Assembly (NCBI RefSeq): GCF_029960815.1
Contig: NZ_JASBRE010000020.1
Location: 1 to 64,000, forward strand
DNA from: Pseudomonas sp. AL03
Lineage (GTDB): Bacteria; Pseudomonadota; Gammaproteobacteria; Pseudomonadales; Pseudomonadaceae
Direction: 5' to 3'
DNA length: 64,000 bases
Part shown: one piece after another, positions 40,100 to 48,074 of the stretch
How positions within the stretch are numbered: position 1 is the first letter of the stretch
Layout of the letters: every line of letters begins with the position of its first letter
Program-made: the position numbers and the translations under genes
The notes under the pieces: model-generated
The model's input: only the letters and a program-made list of their open reading frames with translations
What the model was told of the DNA's origin: nothing
The model's database searches: none

Positions 40100-40581
40100 T
40101 GATCCGTTTTCTGCTCCTGGGTTGCGTCCTGTTGCTGAGCGCTTGTGCCAGCCGGGTGCCGCTGCCTGAGCAAACCCCGAACCTGTCGTTGCCGCTGCAA
40201 TTGCACATCCAGCGCCTGGTGGCTGACCAACGGCAGGACTGGGTGCTGGTGATCCAGCGTGAAGGCTTAGGCATTCGCTGGTCGATGATGGACTTGCTGG
40301 GCATTCCACAGGCACGCCAGAAACTGGTCGATGGCGAGTGGCAGGCTGACGGCCTGCTGCCACCCAATCCAGAAGCGCGAGAGCTGTTCGCCGCGCTGCT
40401 GTTTGCGCTGACCCCCAAAGATGAACTGTCGGGCAACTATCCCGCCGCTTGGCAGCATGGCTCGCAACGGTCCTTGCCAGCGCACTGGGACGTCCGTTAC
40501 TCACAACCCATGAGTTTTGAATTGAACCTGCCCAAAGGCCCGAAATATCGCGTCACGCCGCTCAGTGGGGACGCGCCATGA
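40099..40581 (+). CDS. DUF3261-type lipoprotein, aryl polyene operon
   Basis: A 160-residue lipoprotein with a clear type II signal peptide and lipobox LLSAC (Cys 16). The remaining part contains the conserved-looking segments DWVLVIQREGLGIRWSMMDLLG and AHWDVRYSQPMSFELNLP. DUF3261 proteins accompany aryl polyene clusters and, being outer-membrane lipoproteins, may act together with the LolA-like carrier as a LolB-like acceptor; that is inference. Overlaps both neighbours. Confidence 0.82.
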   Translation: MIRFLLLGCVLLLSACASRVPLPEQTPNLSLPLQLHIQRLVADQRQDWVLVIQREGLGIRWSMMDLLGIPQARQKLVDGEWQADGLLPPNPEARELFAALLFALTPKDELSGNYPAAWQHGSQRSLPAHWDVRYSQPMSFELNLPKGPKYRVTPLSGDAP

Positions 40582-41774
40582 CGGCCTACCTGAACGCCCT
40601 CGGGGTGATCTGCGCCCTGGGCCGTGACAAGCACGAAGTCGCCCGCAACCTGTTTGCCGGTGACTGCTCGGGCATGCGCAATGAGGCCGGCTGGGTGGCG
40701 GAACGGTCGCTGCCCGTGGCCGCAGTCCAAGGCGAACTGGCACCGATCCCGGCTGAGCTTGCGCAGCAAAGCAGCCGTAATAATCAATTGCTGCTGGAAG
40801 CCGCGCTGCAAATTCGCGAAGACATCGACCAGGCGATCCAGACTTACGGTCGCAGCCGCATCGGTATCGTTCTGGGCACCAGCACTTCGGGCATCGACGA
40901 AGCCAGTCGCGGCCTGGCCCATTACATCCGCGAGCATCAGTTTCCGGCCGATTACGACTATCAGCAACAGGAACTCGGCGCTCCGGCGAACTTCCTCGCC
41001 GACTGGCTGCAACTGAGTGGCCCGGCCTATGTGATTTCCACGGCCTGCACCTCCAGCGCCCGAGCGCTGATGAGTGCTCAGCGGCTGCTGAACCTGGGCT
41101 TGTGCGACGCGGTGCTGTGCGGCGGTGTCGACAGCCTGTGCAAGCTGACCCTCAATGGGTTCTCGGCGCTGGAAGCGGTGTCCGGGCAACGTTGCAACCC
41201 GTTTTCGGTGAACCGTAACGGCATCAACATTGGCGAAGCGGCGGTGCTGTTTTTGATGAGCAACAGTGTTGGCGAGAGCCAGCCGATTGCCCTGCTCGGC
41301 AGTGGCGCCAGCTCCGATGCGCATCACATTTCCGCACCGGAACCCAGCGGCCGTGGCGCCCTGCAAGCAATGCACAAAGCCTTGAGTCGAGCAGACCTGC
41401 AACCGCAGCAGATCGATTACCTGAACCTGCACGGCACCGCCACCCAACACAACGACGCCATGGAAAGCCTGGCAGTGGCGACGTTGTTCCCGGCGGGTGT
41501 GCCGTGTTCGTCGACCAAACCCATGACCGGCCACACCCTCGGCGCGGCCGGCGCTCTGGAAGCGGCGTTCTGCTGGTTGAGCCTGAGTGCAGGCAACCGC
41601 GAGCACGCCCTGCCGCTCCACGTCTGGGACGGCCAACCGGACCCCGAACTGCCCGCCCTGAATTGGGTGACCCCGGCCGATCGCCTGGCGTCCATTGCAC
41701 CTCGCTATCTGATGAGCAACTCCTTTGCCTTCGGTGGCAACAACGTCAGCCTGATTATCGGAGACGCCCCATGA
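40578..41774 (+). CDS. Beta-ketoacyl-ACP synthase (KAS II type), aryl polyene operon
   Basis: A 398-residue ketosynthase with a complete triad: Cys in STACTSSARALMSA (about 157), His in HGTATQHND (about 286) and His in KPMTGHTLGAAGA (about 321). It should condense malonyl units onto the polyene chain. By analogy with ApeO it is expected to work as a heterodimer with the small ketosynthase-like subunit encoded first in the operon. Confidence 0.92.
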   Translation: MTAYLNALGVICALGRDKHEVARNLFAGDCSGMRNEAGWVAERSLPVAAVQGELAPIPAELAQQSSRNNQLLLEAALQIREDIDQAIQTYGRSRIGIVLGTSTSGIDEASRGLAHYIREHQFPADYDYQQQELGAPANFLADWLQLSGPAYVISTACTSSARALMSAQRLLNLGLCDAVLCGGVDSLCKLTLNGFSALEAVSGQRCNPFSVNRNGINIGEAAVLFLMSNSVGESQPIALLGSGASSDAHHISAPEPSGRGALQAMHKALSRADLQPQQIDYLNLHGTATQHNDAMESLAVATLFPAGVPCSSTKPMTGHTLGAAGALEAAFCWLSLSAGNREHALPLHVWDGQPDPELPALNWVTPADRLASIAPRYLMSNSFAFGGNNVSLIIGDAP

Positions 41775-42232
41775 TTGACTGGCCGATCGCCGAACTGCTG
41801 CCGCACGCTGGCGACATGATCCTCATCGATCAGATCCTGGCGTTCGATGACGAGCAGATTCACACCCGCCTCACGGTCAAACCCGATGGCCTGTTCAACC
41901 GCCCGGACGGTAGCCTGCCGGCCTGGGTCGGCATCGAGTTAATGGCCCAGAGCGTCGCGGCCTACGCCGGTTGCCATGCGCGCCAGCGTGGCGATGCGGT
42001 GGAGCTGGGGTTTCTGCTCGGCACCCGTAAATTCGAATGCAACGTTGAGCACTTCCCCGCCGGCACCGAGCTGACCATCCATGGAATTCGCTCGCTGGAA
42101 GACGACAACGGCATGGGCGTGTTCGAATGCCACATCACCGCCCCCGGCATTCACGCCACCGCTCGTCTGAACGTGTTCCGTCCGCCTCAGGCCGCTCAAT
42201 ACCTTCATGAATCTCAAGGAACCCAGTCATGA
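41771..42232 (+). CDS. Hotdog beta-hydroxyacyl-ACP dehydratase, aryl polyene operon
   Basis: A 153-residue FabZ/FabA-like protein (LLPHAGDMILIDQILAFDD, with the His near residue 11, and WVGIELMAQSVAAYAG). It corresponds to ApeP, which in Xenorhabdus works as a heterodimer with a second dehydratase. Here that partner appears to be the C-terminal domain of the ligase fusion at 28630-30312. It overlaps the neighbouring genes at both ends by four bases. Confidence 0.88.
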   Translation: MIDWPIAELLPHAGDMILIDQILAFDDEQIHTRLTVKPDGLFNRPDGSLPAWVGIELMAQSVAAYAGCHARQRGDAVELGFLLGTRKFECNVEHFPAGTELTIHGIRSLEDDNGMGVFECHITAPGIHATARLNVFRPPQAAQYLHESQGTQS

Positions 42233-42957
42233 CTGAATCCGTACTGGTCACCGGTTCCAGCCGTGGCATCGGCCGCGCTATCGCTTTGCGCCTGGCCCAG
42301 GCCGGGCATGACATCGTGCTGCACTGCCGCACTGGCCTTGCGGACGCTGAAATCGTGAAGACCGAGATCGAAGCCTTGGGGCGTAAAGCGCGCATCCTGC
42401 AATTCGACGTATCCGACCGCGCCAGCTGCAAAGCCACTCTCGACGCCGACGTGGAAGCCCACGGCGCCTATTACGGCGTGGTGCTTAACGCCGGCCTGAC
42501 GCGCGACGGTGCTTTTCCAGCCCTGAGCGAGGATGATTGGGATGTAGTGATGCGCACTAATCTCGACGGTTTCTACAACGTGCTGCACCCGGTCATGATG
42601 CCGATGATTCGTCGCCGCGCGGCCGGACGGATTGTTTGCATCACCTCGGTTTCCGGGTTGATCGGCAACCGTGGGCAGGTCAACTACAGCGCCTCCAAGG
42701 CCGGCTTGATCGGTGCGGCAAAGGCGTTGGCGATCGAATTGGGCAAGCGCAAAATAACCGTTAACTGTGTCGCACCCGGCTTGATCGACACCGCGATGCT
42801 CGATGAAAACGTGCCGGTGGAAGAACTGATGAAAATGATTCCCGCACAACGCATGGGCACACCTGAAGAGGTGGCCAGCGCTGTGAATTTCCTGATGTCG
42901 GCGGAAGCGTCGTACATCACCCGGCAGGTTCTGGCCGTCAACGGAGGCCTGTGCTGA
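42229..42957 (+). CDS. 3-oxoacyl-ACP reductase (FabG-like), aryl polyene operon
   Basis: A 242-residue short-chain dehydrogenase that reduces the beta-keto group with NADPH in each elongation cycle (ApeQ role). Visible are the cofactor motif VTGSSRGIGRAIALRLA (7-23), the NAG motif at LNAG (about 86), and the catalytic Ser-Tyr-Lys set (ITSVSG, YSASKAG near 152-158). The start overlaps the dehydratase stop; the stop overlaps the next start by one base. Confidence 0.93.
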   Translation: MTESVLVTGSSRGIGRAIALRLAQAGHDIVLHCRTGLADAEIVKTEIEALGRKARILQFDVSDRASCKATLDADVEAHGAYYGVVLNAGLTRDGAFPALSEDDWDVVMRTNLDGFYNVLHPVMMPMIRRRAAGRIVCITSVSGLIGNRGQVNYSASKAGLIGAAKALAIELGKRKITVNCVAPGLIDTAMLDENVPVEELMKMIPAQRMGTPEEVASAVNFLMSAEASYITRQVLAVNGGLC

Positions 42958-44183
42958 TGAAGCGCGTCGTCGTCACCGGCATGGCCGGCATCACCTCACT
43001 GGGCTGCGATTGGGACACCATCGCCAGCAACTTCGCGGCCAATCGCAGCGGCATCCGCCGGATGGACGAGTGGGATCGCTTCACCGAACTCAACACGCGC
43101 CTGGCGGGGCCGATCGATGACTTCAAAGTGCCGAGCCACTGGACCCGCAAGCAATTGCGCAGCATGGGCCGGGTCTCGCGCCTGGCGGTCGGTGCGGCGG
43201 AACGGGCATTGGCTGATGCCGGGCTGTTGGGTGACGAGTCGATCAAGGATGGGCGCATGGGCGTTTCCTGCGGCTCATCCACCGGCAGCACCGACGAGAT
43301 CAAGGCGTTCGGCAACATGCTGCTCAACTCGGTGGCCGAGGGCCTGAACGCCAACTCCTATGTGCGCATGATGCCGCACACCACGGCGGCGAATATCAGC
43401 ATCTTCTTCGGCCTCACCGGTCGGCTGATCCCGACCTCCAGCGCTTGCACCAGCGGCAGTCAGGGCATCGGTTACGCCTACGAATCGATCAAGTTCGGCC
43501 GCTTGCCGCTGATGCTCGCCGGCGGCGCCGAAGAACTGTGCCCGACCGAAGCCATGGTCTTCGACGCGCTCTACGCCACCAGCCTGAAAAACGATGCACC
43601 GCAGACGTCCCCACGCCCATACGACAGCGCCCGCGATGGCCTGGTGATCGGTGAAGGCGGCGGCATGCTGGTGCTTGAAGAACTCGAACACGCCTTGGCT
43701 CGCGGTGCGCACATCCACGCCGAACTCGTCGGTTTCGGCAGCAACGCCGACGGCCAGCACGCCACCCGGCCGGAGCAGGTCACCATGCGCCGGGCCATGG
43801 AACTGGCGCTGGAAGACGCCGGGTTACAGCCTTCTGACATTGGCTACGTGAATGGTCACGGCACGGCCACTGAACAGGGCGACATTGCCGAAACACTGGC
43901 AACGAGCGCGTTGTTCGGCGAACACATGCCGATCAGCTCACAGAAGAGTTTCCTCGGTCACACCCTCGGAGCCTGCGGCGCGCTGGAATCCTGGTTCAGC
44001 ATCGAAATGCTGAACCGCGACCTGTACGTCCACACCCTCAACCTTGACGAGGTCGATCCGCACTGCGGCAAGCTCGATTACCTGCGCGGCGAGTTCCGAA
44101 AGATGAGCAACCAGTACGTGATGAACAACAACTTTGCGTTTGGTGGGGTTAATACGTCGCTGATCTTTCGGCGCTGGTCGTAA
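42957..44183 (+). CDS. Beta-ketoacyl-ACP synthase, final gene of the aryl polyene operon
   Basis: A 408-residue KAS II type ketosynthase (MKRVVVTGMAGITSLG start). The triad is intact: Cys in TSSACTSGSQGIGYA (about 165), His in NGHGTATEQGD (about 302) and His in SFLGHTLGACGALES (about 337). In the characterised pathway the corresponding ApeR is a separate homodimeric ketosynthase thought to start chains. Its last 222 bases are duplicated at 47688-47909, and a shorter decayed relic lies at 49050-49112, so the 3' end of this gene has repeatedly been an insertion point. Confidence 0.93.
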   Translation: MKRVVVTGMAGITSLGCDWDTIASNFAANRSGIRRMDEWDRFTELNTRLAGPIDDFKVPSHWTRKQLRSMGRVSRLAVGAAERALADAGLLGDESIKDGRMGVSCGSSTGSTDEIKAFGNMLLNSVAEGLNANSYVRMMPHTTAANISIFFGLTGRLIPTSSACTSGSQGIGYAYESIKFGRLPLMLAGGAEELCPTEAMVFDALYATSLKNDAPQTSPRPYDSARDGLVIGEGGGMLVLEELEHALARGAHIHAELVGFGSNADGQHATRPEQVTMRRAMELALEDAGLQPSDIGYVNGHGTATEQGDIAETLATSALFGEHMPISSQKSFLGHTLGACGALESWFSIEMLNRDLYVHTLNLDEVDPHCGKLDYLRGEFRKMSNQYVMNNNFAFGGVNTSLIFRRWS

Positions 44184-44204
44184 CTTAAAACTTCAAAGAC
44201 CCCA

Positions 44205-44276
44205 AGACCTATGAATGCCACGCCGGGACGATTATGGCCGGGTTGCGTTGAAGGGGATCTGGTGAAGGTGCAGTAA
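44205..44276 (+). pseudogene. Decayed 3' fragment of a gene related to the one at 48075-48512
   Basis: This stretch right after the last ketosynthase matches the last 75 or so bases of the secreted-protein gene at 48075-48512. The shared anchors are ACCTATGAATGCC, GGTTGCG or GCGTTGCG, and GGTGCAGTA/GGTGCAGTG at the stop. It has lost the 5' end and carries a one-base deletion and small gaps. By eye roughly three quarters of positions match. It ends exactly where the LysR gene of the inserted block begins, so it marks the left junction. Confidence 0.6.
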
Positions 44277-45191
44277 TCAGTATGGTTCTACCTGAGGCGC
44301 ACAAGCGCCTCCTTCCAACGCCGCTGGGCCCTCGAACTCAGTCTGCAGTAGCGCCAAAAATGCCTCCCGAGCCGGGTGTCGACCTGCGTTTTCATGCCAG
44401 TAAAAAAGGTTGTCGATACTTGTCAGTTCCGGGAATTCATATCCTTGCCAACCTGCACTGTGGCGGTATTGCTCATAGATACCGCGAGGTACCAGCGCAA
44501 CGCCGGCACCGGCACTGACACAACCAACTATGGTGCCATAGCTTGCAATGCTGACGATCGGCAACACCTGATCATGGCGCAACAGCCACTGCTCCAGCGC
44601 CAACCGGTACGGACAGCCCGTGGGCCACATGAAAATTTCCTTACCTTGCAGATCTGCTGCTTTGCGTAATGGCCCATGCGACTCGGACGCGATGAGAATT
44701 AAATCTTCCCGGTACACCACTGCACGCTCAAGACCGGGGCGTTCAATGTTCACCGCCACGATCACCCCATCAAGTCGGTGATGTTGAGTATCGTCCAGCA
44801 ATTGAGCCCAAGTGCCGGTGCTCAACTCCAGAGCCACCTGCGGGTACAGCGCATGGTACTTGGCCAATAAACGGGGCAGCCGTCCCGTAGCACTAGATTC
44901 AATGGCGCCAATGCGCAGTGGACCGCCTGGGGTGTTGGTGGGAGCTACCGCGCGCCGAGCTTCATCAGCCAAACCCAGGATCTTCGTCGCGTAATCAAGA
45001 AACACCTCCCCAGCAGGAGTGATCCGCAACCCTCGTCCGTCGCGGAAAAACAACGGTGTGCCGAGCTCACGCTCCAGGGACTTGAGACGTGCGGTGATAT
45101 TGGACGGCACGCAGTGCAGCAACTCGGCGGCGCGCGCGATGCTGCCGAAGTCGTAAACCGTCTTGAACATGCGCAGTTGGGACAATTCCAT
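44277..45191 (-). CDS. LysR-family regulator of the diiron-oxidase cassette
   Basis: A 304-residue LysR regulator. The winged helix-turn-helix is at 1-60 (MELSQLRMFKTVYDFGSIAR, CVPSNITARLKSLERELG). The effector-binding domain follows, with a pocket segment RIGAIESSATGRLPRLLAKY. It is divergent from the diiron oxidase gene with 132 bases between starts, the standard layout for a LysR protein controlling its neighbour. The effector is unknown. By eye its codon use and GC are lower than those of the pigment operon, in line with a separate origin. Confidence 0.88.
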   Translation of the reverse strand: MELSQLRMFKTVYDFGSIARAAELLHCVPSNITARLKSLERELGTPLFFRDGRGLRITPAGEVFLDYATKILGLADEARRAVAPTNTPGGPLRIGAIESSATGRLPRLLAKYHALYPQVALELSTGTWAQLLDDTQHHRLDGVIVAVNIERPGLERAVVYREDLILIASESHGPLRKAADLQGKEIFMWPTGCPYRLALEQWLLRHDQVLPIVSIASYGTIVGCVSAGAGVALVPRGIYEQYRHSAGWQGYEFPELTSIDNLFYWHENAGRHPAREAFLALLQTEFEGPAALEGGACAPQVEPY

Positions 45192-45226
45192 AACTCACCC
45201 AGAGTGAATGCATAGATCAGTTTAAG

Positions 45227-45239
45227 TCACTTGTAGTGA
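45227..45239. promoter_or_regulatory. LysR binding site candidate in the divergent promoter
   Basis: TCACT-TGT-AGTGA is a perfect five-base dyad located 36 bases upstream of the LysR start. A weaker related pair TCAC/GTGA is at 45195-45207, close to the LysR start. Spaced dyads of this size are typical of LysR recognition sites. Confidence 0.45.
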
Positions 45240-45323
45240 GGCTGGGTGTTTTTGATACTTCAACCGGTGCACGTTGCAGTGACGCCGTCGCCCTTTCATA
45301 TCCCTCGATAAGCAGGAGTTTTT

Positions 45324-46091
45324 ATGGAGTTAGTTGAGCGAAAAATCCAGTCCCTCGCCGAAAGTGTTTTCACCCATAAAGCCTTGGATAACGCATTCTA
45401 TCGACGCTGGATGGGTGGCTCACTCCCCCTCGCCGACGTTGAGGTGTTTGCTCGAAACTACCTGGCCCGTACCACACAGACTTCTCGTATGGTTGCCCTA
45501 TCATTTGTGAGCACTGACGACCTGTACGCTCAAGTCGAAATCGTCAAAAACCTGTACTCCGAAATGGGCTACGGCAACCCGGAAAAGGCCCACCTTGCCC
45601 TGCTGGAAAGCTACCTCATCGACCTTCTCAGCCGTCTCGCTGATCGGCCGTACAGTATGGACGAACTCACGGCTTTGCCGGTGTTGGAAAGTAGCCACAC
45701 GTTTAGTCGCGAACAATTGAGTCTCTACACCGACGGTGGCAACAACAATCCGCGCCATGTACTCGGCACATTGTTGGCTCAGGAATGGCTGGCCTATTCG
45801 ATGCTTACCCGTTTGTACGAAGGGGCACGCAACTATAAGCACCTGTACGCCAACAACGACGACTTTCATGAGCACTGCGAGTACTTCTACATCCACATCG
45901 GGGATGCAGAAAAAGAACACAAGATCCAGGCGGTGAAAGCGGCCACTCAAGAATGCACCACCGACCAGCACATAGAGGAAGTCAAAGCTTCGTTCAACCG
46001 CTTCCTGATCATCACCGAGCAGTACTGGGACGGTATAGCCCGTGCCATGCCCAGCATGCAAAATCGGGCTGCGTCGAGGGTTACGACTTAA
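45324..46091 (+). CDS. Heme-oxygenase-like diiron oxidase (iron-containing redox enzyme)
   Basis: A 255-residue helical protein that matches the heme-oxygenase-like diiron oxidase/oxygenase pattern (relatives include UndA, BesC, SznF and CADD). Likely metal ligands are Glu80 and His90 in NLYSEMGYGNPEKAHLALL, Glu154 in LAQEWLAY, and His191, Asp194 and His199 in YIHIGDAEKEHK. Known members use Fe and O2 for N-oxygenation, C-C cleavage or decarboxylation of amino or fatty acids. The substrate here cannot be deduced. ATG 45324 follows CAGGAG. It overlaps the exporter gene by one base, and a ferredoxin two genes on could supply electrons. Confidence 0.82.
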   Translation: MELVERKIQSLAESVFTHKALDNAFYRRWMGGSLPLADVEVFARNYLARTTQTSRMVALSFVSTDDLYAQVEIVKNLYSEMGYGNPEKAHLALLESYLIDLLSRLADRPYSMDELTALPVLESSHTFSREQLSLYTDGGNNNPRHVLGTLLAQEWLAYSMLTRLYEGARNYKHLYANNDDFHEHCEYFYIHIGDAEKEHKIQAVKAATQECTTDQHIEEVKASFNRFLIITEQYWDGIARAMPSMQNRAASRVTT

Positions 46092-46987
46092 TGAATACAA
46101 GGCCCGGCATAAAAATCGCTTTGGCGACGATTTTTGTAATCCTTTGCTGGGCCTATTCCCCCATTGGAATCCACATCGGGCTAAAGGCCTATGAGCCCGG
46201 TCATCTCGCGCTGATGCGATTTCTCATCGCATCAACGTTCATGGCTGGCGTCGCATTGGTGATGCGTATTTCCCTGCCTCGCCTGAACGACCTGCCTCTG
46301 CTGGCGGTGCTGGGATTCTTTGCCGTCAGCCTGCACCACATCGCCCTCAACTACGGCCAACGAGGTATTAGCGCTGGGGCCGCCAGCGTACTGGCACAAT
46401 CCACCCCGCTGTTCAGCACGTTATTGGCGCATTTCGCGTTCAAAGATAGGGTCAACGGCTGGCAATGGATCTGCGTGCTATGCGGGCTACTCGGCGCCGC
46501 GGTGGTAGTCACCGGGGACCGTGGTTTTGGTGAGCTGGACGCGCATGGGCTGTTGATTCTGCTGGCGGCGTTATCTTGGAGTCTATATTTCGCCTTGCAA
46601 AAACGCCATTCCCATCGTTATGACGGGCTGACGATGGTGTGTTACACCATTTGGTCGGGCACGGTACTGCTGCTTGTATATATCCCGGGGCTGTGGGGCG
46701 AAGTACAAAATGCCTCAACTTCGGTCAACCTGGCGGTGCTCATTCTGGGCATCTTCCCCAGCGCCCTTGCGTACCTCGCCTGGGCATACGTACTGGCACA
46801 GAGCAACGTGAGCCGCGCGTCCATTTCGCTTTACCTGATACCACCCACAGCGATGTTGATGGCCTCGTTGGTTCTGAGTGAACGCCCTTCTGTCATGGTC
46901 ATCGTAGGAACGGCCATTGTGCTGACGAGCGTACTCGCCCTCAATCTGGAACCATCGAAAGCCGCAGTTCCTGCCGACAAAGTTTGA
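46091..46987 (+). CDS. EamA/DMT-family transporter
   Basis: A 298-residue inner-membrane protein with ten helices arranged as two EamA repeats. The first opens with IALATIFVILCWAYSPIGI and the second with GLLILLAALSWSLYFALQK. Family members export amino acids, nucleotides or metabolites. The start at 46091 overlaps the oxidase stop (TAATG), so it is co-translated with it, and may export the oxidase product or its precursor. A longer frame from 45953 is an overlap shadow. Confidence 0.88.
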   Translation: MNTRPGIKIALATIFVILCWAYSPIGIHIGLKAYEPGHLALMRFLIASTFMAGVALVMRISLPRLNDLPLLAVLGFFAVSLHHIALNYGQRGISAGAASVLAQSTPLFSTLLAHFAFKDRVNGWQWICVLCGLLGAAVVVTGDRGFGELDAHGLLILLAALSWSLYFALQKRHSHRYDGLTMVCYTIWSGTVLLLVYIPGLWGEVQNASTSVNLAVLILGIFPSALAYLAWAYVLAQSNVSRASISLYLIPPTAMLMASLVLSERPSVMVIVGTAIVLTSVLALNLEPSKAAVPADKV

Positions 46988-47006
46988 ACAGAGGTCGTGA
47001 CCACCT

Positions 47007-47318
47007 ATGAATGACGCAGAAGATCCGACCCTGGCTTACGAACACCATGTGCTGATTTGCACCAACCTGCGCTTCGATGGTCGCCGTAGTTGCTCAGGCT
47101 CAGGCGCTCATGAACTGCTCAGCGCAGCAAAACGCAAGCTCGCCAAAATGGGTGAACCGGGAACATCGCGCGCCAACGCATCGGGCTGCCTGGGCCGCTG
47201 CGACCACGGCCCGGTCATGGTGATTTATCCCGCTAACCTGTGGTTCTCGTGCAAGACGCCGCAACAGGTCGAACGCATTCTCGATCAACACCTCTTCCGC
47301 CCCGATCAGCAATTGTGA
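47007..47318 (+). CDS. Thioredoxin-like [2Fe-2S] ferredoxin
   Basis: A 103-residue protein of the thioredoxin-fold [2Fe-2S] ferredoxin type. The cluster ligands are probably Cys18 and Cys29 (LICTN, RRSCSGSG) and Cys61 and Cys65 (SGCLGRCDHGPVMVIYP). Such ferredoxins shuttle single electrons. It follows the exporter by 19 bases in the same operon and is a plausible electron donor for the diiron oxidase; that link is inference. Confidence 0.85.
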   Translation: MNDAEDPTLAYEHHVLICTNLRFDGRRSCSGSGAHELLSAAKRKLAKMGEPGTSRANASGCLGRCDHGPVMVIYPANLWFSCKTPQQVERILDQHLFRPDQQL

Positions 47319-47347
47319 ACCAAGGGTCTTCAGCAGGAATCCACGCC

Positions 47348-47626
47348 ATGACTTGGACAGATGAAGACATGCGCATCGCCCAATGGATGTTGGCCGAATA
47401 CCGTAAACAGAACTATCTACCACAAGCCCTCGCTGCGCGGGAAATCCGTCTGGTGTTCGGCGAAGCTCATGTGTACCTAAATCGCCACGGAAACTGGGCC
47501 GTAAACAAGCCGATACTCGAAGCTTTTAAAGCACTGACTGCTGAGTACGTGGTATGGAGCCGAAGCTTTCAACTATGGAGGCCAAGAACCGCACAAGATC
47601 CAGCTGGCATGCGCGTGAGCCGCTGA
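47348..47626 (+). CDS. Small protein of unknown function (possibly DUF6953)
   Basis: A 92-residue soluble protein (MTWTDEDMRIAQWMLAEYRK, then VYLNRHGNWAVNKPILEAF). The pattern looks like a small winged or helix-rich domain, and it reminds me of DUF6953, but I am not sure. It lies 29 bases after the ferredoxin gene, at the end of the cassette. ATG 47348 is preferred to the longer frame from 47240, which overlaps the ferredoxin gene. No function can be given. Confidence 0.55.
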   Translation: MTWTDEDMRIAQWMLAEYRKQNYLPQALAAREIRLVFGEAHVYLNRHGNWAVNKPILEAFKALTAEYVVWSRSFQLWRPRTAQDPAGMRVSR

Positions 47627-47687
47627 CAAGATATCCCGACGGATGCCGTGCGGCGGGATTCCTGACCTCGCGTAACATCTGAGTGCA

Positions 47688-47909
47688 ACCCTCGGCGCCT
47701 GCGGTGCACTGGAGTCCTGGTTCAGCATCGAAATGCTGAATCGCGACCTGTACGTCCACACCCTCAACCTAGACGACGTCGACCCGCACTGCGGCAAGCT
47801 CGATTACCTGCGCGGCGAGTTCGGAAAGATGAGCAACCAGTACGTGATGAACAACAATTTTGCGTTTGGTGGGGTTAATACGTCGCTGATCTTCCGGCGC
47901 TGGTCGTAA
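47688..47909 (+). pseudogene. Duplicated 3' end of the aryl polyene ketosynthase gene
   Basis: The 222 bases match the last 222 bases of the ketosynthase gene (43962-44183) without a gap. By eye there are about 11 substitutions, mostly silent, and the stop codon is kept. There is no start codon or upstream part, so it is not a gene. It is the right-hand direct repeat around the inserted LysR-to-47626 block. The high identity and silent pattern suggest it came from the same gene in a related strain. Confidence 0.88.
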
Positions 47910-47930
47910 CCAGTCATTGCCCGTCAGATT

Positions 47931-47962
47931 TGATCGTTCCCACGCGGGAGTGGGAACGATCA
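47931..47962. repeat. Minimal REP-type palindrome (family A)
   Basis: TGATCGTTCCCAC and GTGGGAACGATCA form a perfect 13-base inverted repeat around GCGGGA. These are exactly the two outer ends of the 110-base family A element, with the whole centre missing. It lies just after the duplicated ketosynthase tail and could also end transcription. Confidence 0.8.
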
Positions 47963-48074
47963 GTCAATCCCATCTACACTCGCTGAATCAGACCGCATGC
48001 ACCCAACCTGCTCGAACCGCAAACGCTGATCCGTCACACGACTCGCGGTTCTCTTTCACGTCAAGGAGATGACC

